The notes beneath the pieces were generated by a model. It was not told the origin of the DNA and made no database searches. It saw only the letters and a program-made list of their open reading frames with translations. Below are positions 1-9,827 of a DNA stretch of 64,000 bases, in pieces. The stretch covers positions 1 through 64,000 of the forward strand of contig JAFSJJ010000005.1 in assembly GCA_017439345.1 (NCBI GenBank), written 5' to 3'. The DNA comes from Synergistaceae bacterium. GTDB taxonomy: Bacteria; Synergistota; Synergistia; Synergistales; Aminobacteriaceae. The translations under genes and the position numbers were made by a program. Each line of letters starts with the position of its first letter. Within the stretch, counting starts at the first letter, position 1.

Positions 1-71
1 ACCTGTATCTGTGTTATAGTCTTTTTGCGGAGATTTAGAGTTTCGGCTTTAAATTTCTGAGATTAGACCGA

Positions 72-335
72 ATGACAGACAGGAAGTCCGGACGATTAAG
101 AAGTTCGGAAGCACGCGAATTTATTCGTGTGAGGCTTCACAGACCTGTTATATTCACGATTGATGACTATGAAGAGTACAAGGCTTCACGCGGTCTTGCA
201 GTGTATGACGGCAGTGATGACGTAAAAAGATTCTTCGCAGGGCACTTATGCAGTGACAAGAATGAATTCTTTGCTGCTCTCGATGATGTGAACAGCGGCA
301 ATGACAGATACAGAGAAAAGAGACACAGTCTTTAA
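72..335 (+). CDS. Small hypothetical protein, possibly a gene remnant
   Basis: An 87-residue open frame that I do not recognise. It is charged, with no signal peptide or membrane segment. There is no clear Shine-Dalgarno sequence ahead of the ATG, and an in-frame TAG lies at 36-38, so the start cannot lie far upstream. The following 150 bases hold only short open frames and lead to the next gene. It may be the remnant of a larger gene that lay before the window, or a chance frame. Confidence 0.3.
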   Translation: MTDRKSGRLRSSEAREFIRVRLHRPVIFTIDDYEEYKASRGLAVYDGSDDVKRFFAGHLCSDKNEFFAALDDVNSGNDRYREKRHSL

Positions 336-489
336 GTTCAATGCACGCTCACCAGGACGGCAATTCGTGCAGGCGCATAGTGAATGAACTCGGTCTGTAA
401 TTTATAATATAGCCTCGACCGGTCATATCTTATCTTAAATCTTGCAGGACTTGGCCGGGCAAATAATAATTCAGAAGGCGCAGTTCATA

Positions 490-1350
490 GTGTTATTAAG
501 ATTCAAGAAAATTTTTACCGCAGTGTTACTTGTTTTATTGCTTATTTCGTCATCATCAGCTGAAAATATAACGTATCAGCATGTCCGCAACGCTACAGCA
601 AAGATTAATTACTCAGGCAGCGTCTTTCTCGTTGATCCGTTTTTAGCCAAGAAGGGAGCTTATCCCGGCTTTGAAGGGACTCCGAACTCAGAGAAGAGAA
701 TCCCGTTAATCGACATGGCCGAACCTGCTGAAGAAGTCATTAAAGGAGTTGACGCAGTGATATTAACTCACACTCATTTAGACCACTGGGACGAGTCAGC
801 GCAGAAATTATTGCCTAAAGATATTCCCTTCTTCGTCCAGAACGCAGGCGATGCACGAATAATCAGAGAGCAGGGCTTCACAAATGTTATGGTAGTCGGG
901 ATAAATACTCTGTTCAAGAATGTTAGAATCTCGCGTACAGGAGGTCAGCACGGTCCGGATGAAATGTATTCGATCCCGGCAATAGCAGAATTTGCAGGCG
1001 ATGCGATGGGATTTATTCTTCAAGCTGAAGGCTTCCCGACTCTTTACACAGTCAGCGATACTATATGGCATGACTACGTTGATGACGCTCTTGAACGCTA
1101 TAAGCCAGAAATTATTATCATGAACACAGGCTATGCAATGATAAACGGATTCAAAGGCAGTCTCATAATGGGAACTGATGACATTCTAAAGATGCATAAC
1201 ACAATGACTGACGCGAAAATAATAGCTGTTCACATGGACGCAGTAAATCATACGACTATAAGCAGCGATCAAGTTAGAGAATTCGTGAAAGATAAAGCTC
1301 TCAGTGATAGAGTTTATATCCCTCGTGAGGGCGAAATATTAAATTTTTAA
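490..1350 (+). CDS. Exported metallo-beta-lactamase-fold hydrolase
   Basis: A metal-dependent hydrolase of the beta-lactamase superfamily, substrate unknown. The motif THTHLDHWD (HxHxDH, near residues 93-101) is the family's di-metal site, and a later GGQHG and AVHMD supply further histidines. I place the start at GTG 490 because translation from there gives a textbook signal peptide (Lys/Arg, then a Leu/Val core, then SSSSA), with an AGAAGG-like site about 12 bases upstream. A frame open from TTG 442 would add 16 residues of poor quality. The protein is therefore probably periplasmic. The stop abuts the ribosome-binding site of the aminotransferase gene, so the two are likely co-transcribed. 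The fold is clear, the function is not. Confidence 0.8.
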   Translation: MLLRFKKIFTAVLLVLLLISSSSAENITYQHVRNATAKINYSGSVFLVDPFLAKKGAYPGFEGTPNSEKRIPLIDMAEPAEEVIKGVDAVILTHTHLDHWDESAQKLLPKDIPFFVQNAGDARIIREQGFTNVMVVGINTLFKNVRISRTGGQHGPDEMYSIPAIAEFAGDAMGFILQAEGFPTLYTVSDTIWHDYVDDALERYKPEIIIMNTGYAMINGFKGSLIMGTDDILKMHNTMTDAKIIAVHMDAVNHTTISSDQVREFVKDKALSDRVYIPREGEILNF

Positions 1351-1366
1351 GGAGTGTTAAATTATC

Positions 1367-2521
1367 ATGCAGTTAGCAAAAAGATTCAGTGAAACAAAAC
1401 CTTCAGGAATGGTCAGAGTCTTTCAGGCCATCGAGAAAATGCAGGGAGTCTTAAATCTCAGCATAGGCGAACCCGATTTCGTAACTGAGCCGGACATAGT
1501 AGACGCAGGTGCAGCAGGAGCTAAAGAAGGCTTCACCCATTACCCCCCGTTACAAGGCTTTCTTGAGACTCGAGAGGCAGCTTGTGCTTACTGGGAACGT
1601 CATCACGGCTTTAAAGCTAGTCCCGATGAAGTTTATATTTCTGTCGGAGGCTTGCATGTTCCGTGGCTTGCGTTCGAGGCGTTATTAAATCCAGGCGATG
1701 AGATTCTGTTAATCGAACCCTATTTCACATGCTACGATGCCCAAATAAGAAATACAGGAGGAGTCCCCGTCTATATCAAGACCCGTGAAGAGAATAATTT
1801 TGCTCCTACTATTGAAGACCTACGCGCGGCATGTTCATCAAAGACTCGAGGCATAATATTAAATTACCCAGGCAACCCTACAGGCAGAGTCGCGACTCTA
1901 AAGCAGCTCGAGGAAATCGCCGAATTTGTACTAGAGAAAGATTTATTTGTGTTGAGCGATGAAATTTACGAGTCAATGAACTTTACAGGAAATAAGCACG
2001 TGTGTTTTGCAAATATTCCCGGCATGAAAGAACGTACGTTACTAGCTTCCGGAGTATCAAAGAGCCACTGCATGACGGGCTGGCGGATCGGTTATGTGTT
2101 TGCCCCTCAGAACGTAATTAACGTAATGTGTCAGTTGTCATCGTTCCAGACCTACGGAGTCAACACTCTTTCACAGAAGGCAGCAGCTTATGCTATGAAC
2201 ACTCAGGACGAGAAGGTCAAAGCACGGGCAAAAATTTTCGGTGAAAGAATGCACGAAGTACAATCAAGACTCAATAACATGAAAGGAGTGAAGTGCCATC
2301 CAGCGCAAGGAGCATTTTATCTATTCCCGGACATCTCGGGCACAGGACTCTCAAGCGAAGAATTTACTTGGCAGCTGTTGAACGAGGCTAAAGTTGCAGT
2401 TTTACCGGGCAGCGCATTTGGTCAGACCGGCGAAGGTTATTTACGGATAGCCTGCACTCAGTCAATCGAGACTCTTATCGAGTCAATGAACAGAATGGAA
2501 GAATTTTGCAGGAGGTTTTAA
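1367..2521 (+). CDS. PLP-dependent class I/II aminotransferase
   Basis: A cytoplasmic fold-type I aminotransferase of 384 residues, full length for the aspartate/aromatic aminotransferase group. Visible landmarks are the cofactor-contacting segment NYPGNPTG (residues 166-173), LSDEIYE (197-202), and the Schiff-base lysine in SGVSKSHCMTGWR (Lys232), whose following GWR is typical of the I-gamma subgroup. The C-terminal GYLRIACT holds the substrate carboxylate arginine. A GGAG site 12 bases before the ATG overlaps the end of the upstream hydrolase gene. The amino-acid substrate cannot be read from sequence. In an amino-acid-fermenting anaerobe it could serve catabolic transamination. Confidence 0.88.
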   Translation: MQLAKRFSETKPSGMVRVFQAIEKMQGVLNLSIGEPDFVTEPDIVDAGAAGAKEGFTHYPPLQGFLETREAACAYWERHHGFKASPDEVYISVGGLHVPWLAFEALLNPGDEILLIEPYFTCYDAQIRNTGGVPVYIKTREENNFAPTIEDLRAACSSKTRGIILNYPGNPTGRVATLKQLEEIAEFVLEKDLFVLSDEIYESMNFTGNKHVCFANIPGMKERTLLASGVSKSHCMTGWRIGYVFAPQNVINVMCQLSSFQTYGVNTLSQKAAAYAMNTQDEKVKARAKIFGERMHEVQSRLNNMKGVKCHPAQGAFYLFPDISGTGLSSEEFTWQLLNEAKVAVLPGSAFGQTGEGYLRIACTQSIETLIESMNRMEEFCRRF

Positions 2522-2525
2522 TTTT

Positions 2526-3917
2526 ATGTCACTCAAGAAGTTTTTATGCATTCCCCTTGTATTAGCGTTATTGGTATTCTCTCTCTCAGGATGCGGGGGA
2601 AGTTCTCACAGTAACAACTTCAGCAGCACTGATGACACGACTGAAGAGCAGCAGAATAATCAAGAACAGCAAGACACGCAGGATCAGCAAGATCAACAGG
2701 ATAATCAACAAGAAAATCAGGACAATAACGGGACTGACAACGGCACCGACAACGGAACTGACAACGGAACTGACAACGGCACCGATGACACTACTAATGA
2801 TGATACTTCAGGCTATGATTACTCTTCGACAACAGCGGACACAAATGCAATTCTTGTCGATGATACAAGCGATACAAACGAGTACTCAAATATAACGGTC
2901 TACAAGTCAGGAAGTTCTTCACAGTCAGATAACCCTGATTTTTACGGAACTAACGCAGCTATACTTGCGAAAAACGGATTGTCGTTGACTCTTAATAATA
3001 TAACAGTTGATACGGCAGGAAGTTACGCAAATGCAGTTTTCTCATACGGCGAAGGAACTGAAATTATCATCAATGACAGCACTATAACGACCACGAGCAA
3101 TAACTCAGGCGGAATCATGGCCACTTACAACGGCGATATTACAGCTTCAAACCTGACTATAACGACTTCGGGAGGCTCATCGGCTGCAATCAGATCTGAC
3201 AGAGACGGCGGAACTATGACGGTTGACGGCGGAACTTACACGACTTCGGGAACAGGCTCACCTGTAATATACTCAACAGCGACTATAAACGTTTCAAATG
3301 CGACGCTGAAATCAACAACTGCTCAAGGAGTCGTAGTCGAAGGTAAAAATTCAGTCAGCCTGACAAACTGCACAATGACCGTAAATAATACGACTGTAAA
3401 CGGAAATCAGACTACAGAAAAACAAGCAGTGATGATTTATCAGTCCAATTCAGGCGATGCAAGCACAGGCAAGGGGGCATTCTCAATGTCTGGAGGCAGC
3501 ATAACGAATACGACCGGAGATATTTTTTATGTCACTAATACGACAGCTGATATAACACTCGACAACGTTACAATTACTAATAATGATTCATCAGGAGTCT
3601 TCTTGAAGGCAGCACTTGCAGGCTGGAGCACAACTAACGGCGGAACTGTAACACTCACAGCAAACAATCAGGATATTGACGGCGATTTTGTTGTAGATTC
3701 TGCTTCGTCCCTTACTCTTGCTCTTGGCGGCTCTTCAAGTCTTAACGGTGCAATTAACAGCGCGAAATCAGGAGCTTCAATCAGCGTAACAATCGAAAGC
3801 GGCTCAACATGGACATTAACCGGAGATTCTTACGTTACGAGCATTACTAACAACGGCACGATTAATCAGGGCAGCTATTCTCTTTACGAGAACGGCACGG
3901 CTTATACTGCAGAATAA
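2526..3917 (+). CDS. Lipoprotein with Gln/Asp/Thr linker and beta-helix domain
   Basis: A 463-residue surface lipoprotein. The N-terminus is a lipoprotein signal with lipobox LSGC (Cys23). Residues about 30-95 form a low-complexity hydrophilic linker rich in Gln, Asn and Asp, containing five GTDN units encoded by a 12-bp repeat. The rest is Thr/Ser/Asn/Gly-rich with recurring short strand patterns such as ITTSGG, TVDGGTYTTSG and ATINVSNATL, typical of right-handed parallel beta-helix (adhesin or pectate-lyase-like) folds. No catalytic site is apparent. It starts 4 bases after the aminotransferase stop, so it may be read from the same transcript. Adhesion or surface exposure is inference. Confidence 0.75.
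   Translation: MSLKKFLCIPLVLALLVFSLSGCGGSSHSNNFSSTDDTTEEQQNNQEQQDTQDQQDQQDNQQENQDNNGTDNGTDNGTDNGTDNGTDDTTNDDTSGYDYSSTTADTNAILVDDTSDTNEYSNITVYKSGSSSQSDNPDFYGTNAAILAKNGLSLTLNNITVDTAGSYANAVFSYGEGTEIIINDSTITTTSNNSGGIMATYNGDITASNLTITTSGGSSAAIRSDRDGGTMTVDGGTYTTSGTGSPVIYSTATINVSNATLKSTTAQGVVVEGKNSVSLTNCTMTVNNTTVNGNQTTEKQAVMIYQSNSGDASTGKGAFSMSGGSITNTTGDIFYVTNTTADITLDNVTITNNDSSGVFLKAALAGWSTTNGGTVTLTANNQDIDGDFVVDSASSLTLALGGSSSLNGAINSAKSGASISVTIESGSTWTLTGDSYVTSITNNGTINQGSYSLYENGTAYTAE
2727..2786 (+). repeat. 12-bp in-frame tandem repeat (GTDN codons)
   Basis: About five copies of a unit close to AACGGNACYGAC encode repeated Gly-Thr-Asp-Asn in the lipoprotein linker. Units differ at the third codon positions of Gly and Thr, so they are not all identical. 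Loss or gain of a unit would change linker length without changing frame. Confidence 0.85.
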
Positions 3918-3992
3918 TCAAAAACGTAATAAAATATTCACATCCAATTAGCAATTAAAAAATTTATTATTTATCAGGAGGTTTAATATTTT

Positions 3993-5300
3993 ATGACAGG
4001 CTTCGATTATTCTAATGCTTCTAAATTCGTCCGCGCTCATGAAGTAGACAGCATGAAGGTTATTACCCTCAATGCCGCAGAGAGACTCAAGTCCCGCAAA
4101 GGTGAGGGCAATGACTTTCTCGGCTGGATTGATTTACCGGTGAACTACGACAAAGAGGAATTCGCACGCATTAAGGCAGCAGCTAAGAGAATCCAGAGCG
4201 ACTCAGACGTGTTACTCGTGGCAGGTATCGGAGGCTCATATCTTGGAGCAAGGGCAGCAATTGAATTCTTGCGTCACGGCTTCTACAACGAGATGACTAA
4301 AGAGGCTCGCAAGACTCCTAGAATTTACTACATCGGCAACAGCATGAACGGCACGTATATTCAGGACGTTATAGACTTGCTCGAAGGTCAGGACTTCTCT
4401 ATTAACGTTATATCTAAGTCCGGAACTACAACCGAGACTGCTATAGCGTTCAGAGTCTTCCGTGAACTCTTAATCAAGAAATACGGCAAAGAAGGCGCGG
4501 CCAAGAGAATTTATGCAACGACAGACAAAGCACGGGGCGCGTTAAAGACTCTTGCTGATAACGAAGGCTATGAAACGTTCGTGATTCCTGATGATGTAGG
4601 CGGCAGATTCTCAGTTCTTACTGCTGTAGGACTTCTTCCTATTGCTGTCAGCGGTGCAGATATTGACGCGTTAATGGCAGGTGCTGCTGCAGGCCGTGAG
4701 ATAGCTCTCAACAAGCCGTTTGAAGAGAACCCTGCTCTTCAGTATGCTGCGTTAAGAAATATCATGAGAAGCAAGGGCAAGAGTGTAGAAATTCTCGCGA
4801 ACTATGAACCTTCAATGCACTATATTTCAGAATGGTGGAAACAGCTTTACGGCGAGTCAGAAGGCAAAGACCAGAGAGGCATTTTCCCGGCAAGCGTTGA
4901 CTTAACAACAGATTTGCACTCAATGGGACAGTTCATTCAGGACGGTTCACGCATTATGTTCGAGACAGTATTAAACATCGAGAACGCCCGCAAAGACTTC
5001 GAGCTTAAATCCGAAGAGAATAATCTTGACGGCTTGAATTATCTTGCAGGCAAAAAGATGAGCTACGTTAATCAATGCGCAATGAAAGGCACAATCGCAG
5101 CCCACGTTGACGGAGGAGTCGCAAATCTGATCGTGAATATTCCTGCTCAGGATGAGAAATCACTCGGCGAGTTATTCTATTTCTTCGAGTTCGCCTGCGG
5201 AGTATCTGGATATATCGGCGGCATTAACCCATTCGACCAGCCCGGCGTAGAGTTCTACAAGAGCAACATGTTCAAGTTACTTGGCAAACCTGGTAAGTAA
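3993..5300 (+). CDS. pgi: Glucose-6-phosphate isomerase
   Basis: Interconverts glucose 6-phosphate and fructose 6-phosphate in the cytoplasm. At 435 residues it has the compact length of Firmicutes/Thermotogae-type enzymes. Landmarks in order are [12 protein letters not shown] (sugar-phosphate loop), [11 protein letters not shown] (phosphate-binding SIS motif), [14 protein letters not shown], the catalytic glutamate in [11 protein letters not shown], and a C-terminal [11 protein letters not shown] carrying the conserved Lys. A strong GGAGG site lies 15 bases before the ATG. It appears to be the last plus-strand gene before a convergent terminator. Confidence 0.96.
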   Translation: MTGFDYSNASKFVRAHEVDSMKVITLNAAERLKSRKGEGNDFLGWIDLPVNYDKEEFARIKAAAKRIQSDSDVLLVAGIGGSYLGARAAIEFLRHGFYNEMTKEARKTPRIYYIGNSMNGTYIQDVIDLLEGQDFSINVISKSGTTTETAIAFRVFRELLIKKYGKEGAAKRIYATTDKARGALKTLADNEGYETFVIPDDVGGRFSVLTAVGLLPIAVSGADIDALMAGAAAGREIALNKPFEENPALQYAALRNIMRSKGKSVEILANYEPSMHYISEWWKQLYGESEGKDQRGIFPASVDLTTDLHSMGQFIQDGSRIMFETVLNIENARKDFELKSEENNLDGLNYLAGKKMSYVNQCAMKGTIAAHVDGGVANLIVNIPAQDEKSLGELFYFFEFACGVSGYIGGINPFDQPGVEFYKSNMFKLLGKPGK

Positions 5301-5308
5301 TAATTATT

Positions 5309-5343
5309 CCCCTTGTCAGATTCATAACGAGTCCGGCAAGGGG
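5309..5343. terminator. Convergent hairpin between pgi and the Mrp operon
   Basis: CCCCTTG at 5309-5315 pairs with CAAGGGG at 5337-5343, followed by AT-rich sequence. It lies between the convergent pgi and antiporter genes and could terminate transcription from either side. Confidence 0.65.
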
Positions 5344-5368
5344 ATATTTATTTACTTATTTACTTTTA

Positions 5369-6862
5369 CTATAACAAGACAGCAATTATTTTACTGTTCA
5401 CGAAGTCTATAATCTCACCGGCAAATAAACCTGTCAGCAATGCACCAACACTCAAGAATATTAACGGTATCTTCATGTTAATACCCATCTTCAACGGCAC
5501 GACACTTGCATAATCATAATCTTCACCGGGGAAAAATGCATCTGTTACAATCGGCAGCAAGTAACCGGCTGTTAATAACGCGCTAATCATCAAGATAATA
5601 ATTCCTAACATTCCCAGACTGCCAAGACCTAAAGCCCCCGAAGCCATGTACCATTTTGCAGTAAAGCCCCCTGTTATCGGCAGACCTATTAACGAGATCG
5701 AAGCAAAGGCAAAGCACGTCATTGTTATGGGTAACTCCTTGCCTACTCCGCGTAACTGGTCAGCATAGTGATAATTAGCTCCCTGTAACGTGAAGTAAAT
5801 TACAACACCTGCGCTCAAGAACAAACAGCTCTTTGACATAGCATGAGCCATGATTTGCAGAACCGCGCCCCTTATTCCGTCCGGAGTCAATAACATCATA
5901 GCAAACACTACATAAGAAACTTGACTCACCGTTGACCACGCAATACGCTTCTTTAAGTGCTTCTCTATATAAGCCATCATCGAGCCTGTAAAAATCGTAG
6001 TGAGTGCCATGCATATAACAGCCTTCTGAACCCATGTCCCGCGTAAGAAATCATCACCGACAACGTAATATATAACTCTAAACATTGCGATTATTCCTGC
6101 TTTAGTTATCAGTCCCGATAATACAGCACTTGCCGGAGTAGGTGCTACAGGGTGGGCAGTCGGCAGCCATGCATGAAGGGGAACGAGTCCGGCTTTAGCT
6201 CCGAAACCTACGAGAGTCAAAAATGTTACAGTTAAAATCATGCTCTCACTATTAGCGGCTTTTATTCTTGCGAGGTCTAAGACTCCTCCCGGTGTGAAGT
6301 CCATTGATACCCCGTAGACCTGAAAGAAAAAGAATCCTCCCAGAGCCAGAGCTGCTCCTGCGAGTGAGTAAAGCAAATATGACACTGTAGCCCGTATAGC
6401 CTCTCTTTGCTGGGAATGCATCACCAACGGGAGAGTCATGAACGTCATTAACTCATAGAATAAATACAACGTTAATAAATTTCCTGCACATGCAACGCCG
6501 ATTAATATTCCAAACGTTGAGAGAAAGAACGCATAAAATCTATCAACAGGAGGCCGCCTTCTCAAGTACTCGAACGCATAGAGAGTTACAAGAGGCCATA
6601 TGAAAGCTACAAGACACGCAAACGCCCTCGCAGGATAATCAAACCTGAACGCTATCGAAAGAGTATCAGTTATCCGCCACAAAGTTATTAACTCTTCACT
6701 TGTCATGAATGCTGCAAAGAATGTAATTATTGAAGTAGCAAAGGTCATTACTCCGACGTAAATATGTCTGTCTTCAAATATCGGCCGTGAGAAGAGTGCA
6801 AAGCCTGCAATTATGGGAAATAAAACGGGTATTAACGTCATGAATGTATTACTTGTCATCAT
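5369..6862 (-). CDS. Mrp/NuoM-type proton antiporter subunit (last in operon)
   Basis: A polytopic membrane protein of 497 residues in the proton-translocating antiporter family shared by MrpA/MrpD and complex I subunits NuoL/M/N. The conserved membrane glutamate sits in LFYELMTFMTLPL, and the channel lysines in FGAKAGLVPLHAWLPTAHP and in LSGLITKAG. All the key charged residues look intact, so it should be active in proton movement. Its start overlaps the end of the preceding antiporter gene by 4 bases (ATGA), so the two are translationally coupled. Having two such subunits in one cluster resembles Mbh/Mrp modules. Confidence 0.9.
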   Translation of the reverse strand: MMTSNTFMTLIPVLFPIIAGFALFSRPIFEDRHIYVGVMTFATSIITFFAAFMTSEELITLWRITDTLSIAFRFDYPARAFACLVAFIWPLVTLYAFEYLRRRPPVDRFYAFFLSTFGILIGVACAGNLLTLYLFYELMTFMTLPLVMHSQQREAIRATVSYLLYSLAGAALALGGFFFFQVYGVSMDFTPGGVLDLARIKAANSESMILTVTFLTLVGFGAKAGLVPLHAWLPTAHPVAPTPASAVLSGLITKAGIIAMFRVIYYVVGDDFLRGTWVQKAVICMALTTIFTGSMMAYIEKHLKKRIAWSTVSQVSYVVFAMMLLTPDGIRGAVLQIMAHAMSKSCLFLSAGVVIYFTLQGANYHYADQLRGVGKELPITMTCFAFASISLIGLPITGGFTAKWYMASGALGLGSLGMLGIIILMISALLTAGYLLPIVTDAFFPGEDYDYASVVPLKMGINMKIPLIFLSVGALLTGLFAGEIIDFVNSKIIAVLL

Positions 6863-8367
6863 AATGAAACGTTCACTCCTCTCGTTATGAGTCTTAATAA
6901 CGGAACACAGAATAAACCGAGATAGAAATTCAACGCGATAAATATTGCCATAGAGATTTTATATAATCTTGTCGGAGCCGGTGCAGTAAAATTCTTGTGA
7001 GCGTCCTTATTATGAGTCAACACTACGATTACAGCAGGAACATAATATAACGCGTTCAACACAGAACTTGCAGCTAAAGCACTCAATGACCAGACAATAA
7101 CAGGACTGTCAAACGAAGCAAGAGTCAGGCTCAACTTTGAAGCGAACCCCGCAAATCCCGGAATTCCCATCATCGAGAACGCTCCGGCAGCCAGGCCAAG
7201 TCCCGCCCAGTGATTGACGTAAAATGTTCCCATTAGAGCGTGAAGACCTTTCTTATGTCCTGCGGCATTGCTTAATCCTCCCGCAGCTGTGAATAACATG
7301 GGCTTGACACACGCATGAACGATAATATGAAGACATGCAGCAGCTATCCCTGCCGTTGTGTTGAGTCCTACTCCCAGAAATATATAACCCACCTGAGCAA
7401 CGCTTGACCATGCAATCATTCTCTTGACGTTTACTTGTCTCAGGGCGTGAACTGATCCCATAATCATAGCGGTCAGTCCCAGAATAAATATCGCTGTGTC
7501 CATTCGTAATAAGTGAATCACTTCAAGGCCGAAGACCCGGTAAAAAATTTTTATTATCGTGAATATATGACCCTTGAGAACTAGACCCGATAATATTGCG
7601 CTCGAAGCATTCGTTGATGAACCGTGAGCATCAGGAAGCCATGAAGCAAAAGGATATAACGCGCTCTTAATTGCAAGTCCTGTAGTTATCAAAGCAAGCG
7701 ATACTGTCAAAGGCATTAAATAACTCTTAGTGCTGACGAGTACAAGAATAGCTCTGTGCATGTTCTGCATTAATAAATGTCCGGTCAAGTCGTAGAGTAA
7801 GCAAATTGCAATCATCACGAGTCCCGAACCTACAAGGCTCATAACAAGATAACGCAATGCAGCTCTCGTTGTCTCAGGGCCTTCTTTGACTGCGACAATA
7901 GCACATGCAGCAATCGTGTTAATCTCGATAAATACATAAGCAGTGAATAAATCATTAGTGTACGTTAATGCAAGTAATGAAGCTGTTAATAAATTCACTA
8001 GGACACAAAATATATTTCGCCGTTTGGGAGCTATGTCCTCTTCAGTTGACGAAAAATTACCCAGTAACGACAACAGCATAGCAATGCAGAATACCAGAGC
8101 TAATATCGCCTCAAGGGGGCCTGCTCTTAACTCATTGCCCCAGGGTGCGGGAAAATGTCCCATAGGAAAATTAAAGCTGAGAGTCTGCCCTGAAGCTGTG
8201 AGGACGTAAAGAAGATACGCAGACAGAACCGCAATGAAACCTATAACGAAGCACGATAACTTTTCGGGAATGCGATTCTTATCAGGAATTAACGGGGTAA
8301 TTACCGCGCTTATCATTAATAAGAATATGCTTATAAACGGAATGTTATACGCAAATAAATTTATCAT
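6859..8367 (-). CDS. Mrp/NuoN-type proton antiporter subunit (MrpD-like)
   Basis: A polytopic membrane protein of 502 residues, paralogous to the next gene in the operon. Key features are AYVFIEINTIAACAIVA (membrane glutamate), TTGLAIKSALYPFASWLPDAH (channel lysine plus the half-channel motif) and LSGLVLKGH (second lysine). By position, directly after the MrpC-like gene, it corresponds to MrpD/MbhH. It overlaps both neighbours by 4 bases. It should act within the antiporter complex in the cytoplasmic membrane, coupling cation and proton movement. I cannot tell the cation from sequence. Confidence 0.9.
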   Translation of the reverse strand: MINLFAYNIPFISIFLLMISAVITPLIPDKNRIPEKLSCFVIGFIAVLSAYLLYVLTASGQTLSFNFPMGHFPAPWGNELRAGPLEAILALVFCIAMLLSLLGNFSSTEEDIAPKRRNIFCVLVNLLTASLLALTYTNDLFTAYVFIEINTIAACAIVAVKEGPETTRAALRYLVMSLVGSGLVMIAICLLYDLTGHLLMQNMHRAILVLVSTKSYLMPLTVSLALITTGLAIKSALYPFASWLPDAHGSSTNASSAILSGLVLKGHIFTIIKIFYRVFGLEVIHLLRMDTAIFILGLTAMIMGSVHALRQVNVKRMIAWSSVAQVGYIFLGVGLNTTAGIAAACLHIIVHACVKPMLFTAAGGLSNAAGHKKGLHALMGTFYVNHWAGLGLAAGAFSMMGIPGFAGFASKLSLTLASFDSPVIVWSLSALAASSVLNALYYVPAVIVVLTHNKDAHKNFTAPAPTRLYKISMAIFIALNFYLGLFCVPLLRLITRGVNVSL

Positions 8368-8798
8368 GCAAGCACCTCTTCTTCAGCCTTAGTGATTTTC
8401 TCCTCTAAGACTTCCTGCTCATGAGTCATCTTTAATAATGCCTCGTCAATATTCAACGTCCCGTAGTGTTCGTAAAGTTTTAATGTCAAAGCCAATGCAA
8501 ACGCCGTAACACTGACGCTGACAACTATACCCGTTAAGACAAGACCAGCGGGAACGGGATTAACGTATAAACTTGAAGACGTAAGCCAGCCCCCTGAACC
8601 GTTCTCTATCAAGATGGGAGCTGCCCGGCCTTCAACGTAGCCCTTTGCAGCAAGAAATAAATATACAGCCGTGTCCATTATGTTCAAGCCTATAATTTTC
8701 TTGATTAAGTTGCGCTGTAGTAATAAATTCGTGAGTCCTATTCCTGATAAAATAACTGCTGCTGCTTCATAGTGATTTAATAATAACTTTTCGAGCAT
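8364..8798 (-). CDS. MrpC/NuoK-like antiporter subunit
   Basis: A small membrane protein (144 residues) with three hydrophobic segments and the MrpC/MnhC/NuoK pattern: GIGLTNLLLQRNLIKKIIGLNIMDTAVYLF near the start, then NPVPAGLVLTGIVVSVSVTAFALAL. A charged C-terminal tail of about 30 residues (EQEVLEEKITKAEEEVLA) is predicted to be helical and lies after the last membrane segment. It sits between the MnhB-domain gene (2 bases away) and the MrpD-like gene (4-base overlap), the usual B-C-D order. It is part of the membrane arm of the antiporter. Confidence 0.88.
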   Translation of the reverse strand: MLEKLLLNHYEAAAVILSGIGLTNLLLQRNLIKKIIGLNIMDTAVYLFLAAKGYVEGRAAPILIENGSGGWLTSSSLYVNPVPAGLVLTGIVVSVSVTAFALALTLKLYEHYGTLNIDEALLKMTHEQEVLEEKITKAEEEVLA

Positions 8799-8800
8799 GA

Positions 8801-9796
8801 TTATATTTCCCCCTCACTGAACAGAGCGTAGAACCCGTAGAGAGTCCCTGCAACGATTAAGCCGACACAGATATTTAACGGTAAGATTAACCCTCCGCTT
8901 AAGATATTGCCGATTGTGCCTTTGGGTATAATTGAATGAAAGTGATTAGCACCTGTGAAAAATGAGTAGCCTTTAGATAACGCATAGATCATTAAAGCAG
9001 TTGAGCTTGAGACTATAAAAGTTTTCTCGTTGAAGAATTTGTGAACGCGTTCAAATCCATATGCATTGGCACAGAGTATTAATGCAGTACTTAATATCGC
9101 GCCTCCTGAGAAGCCTCCGCCCGGTGTTAAATGTCCGTTGATTACGACTACACAGCCTAATAAAATTATCGCAGGAATTGAGAGAGAAGCTACAGCACGC
9201 AAAATCGCATCATCTTCTTTGAAAACGTGAAGACGCGGGGGAGCTCGTAACAAATAATTTTCTCCCGTCTGAGCAGCTTTAGGTGAAGCCTTATCAGGGA
9301 AAATATTACGCCGTGAAATTCCCAGAATCATCAAGACACTGACAGCAGCAGTAAACAACACCGCAGACTCTCCGAAAGTGTCAAAAGCTCTGTAATCGAG
9401 TATGAGACCAGCAACGATATTTTGAGCTCCTGTTTCATGGCCTCCGTGTTCAACGTAACGCCTGATGACTTCATTATTAGCCGGGTTCTTCTCGTCTCCG
9501 AACGGGGGAAGCTCCGCAACAGTAGCTAATAATAGAGACACTATCACGATACATGTTAAGACGCTGAGTCCTGAGTATAACATCGAGAATATATGCAGAC
9601 CGTGAATCTCCTGCCACTGGCTATAACGTTCCTTGAGTGTAGCCTCATGAAAGCGCGAATATTTATCTTTAGGCTTCTGGGTGAACGGCAGATCCGGTGG
9701 CGGTTCAGGGGGTATTACTTCATTTTCAGGACGAGGCCCGTTGCCCATTATCCAGTTAAAGAAATTGCGCCAGATAGTTTTTATTTCTTCGTTCAA
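8801..9796 (-). CDS. Fused MbhE/MnhB-domain antiporter subunit
   Basis: A 331-residue membrane protein. After a soluble proline-rich N-terminus (about 70 residues), a first unit contains a hydrophobic segment, then GAQNIVAGLILDYRAFDTFGE, the signature of the MrpA C-terminal/MbhE domain. A second unit (about residues 200-331) is an MnhB/MbhF domain with VVVINGHLTPGGGFSGGA. These are usually two genes in Mbh clusters, or the first is the end of MrpA, so here they appear fused. An AAGGAG site precedes the start. The toxin gene lies 31 bases upstream on the same strand, inserted between this gene and its expected neighbour. Confidence 0.85.
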   Translation of the reverse strand: MNEEIKTIWRNFFNWIMGNGPRPENEVIPPEPPPDLPFTQKPKDKYSRFHEATLKERYSQWQEIHGLHIFSMLYSGLSVLTCIVIVSLLLATVAELPPFGDEKNPANNEVIRRYVEHGGHETGAQNIVAGLILDYRAFDTFGESAVLFTAAVSVLMILGISRRNIFPDKASPKAAQTGENYLLRAPPRLHVFKEDDAILRAVASLSIPAIILLGCVVVINGHLTPGGGFSGGAILSTALILCANAYGFERVHKFFNEKTFIVSSSTALMIYALSKGYSFFTGANHFHSIIPKGTIGNILSGGLILPLNICVGLIVAGTLYGFYALFSEGEI

Positions 9797-9827
9797 GATT
9801 TAGAAAGCTCCTTTCGTGTGTGAAAAT

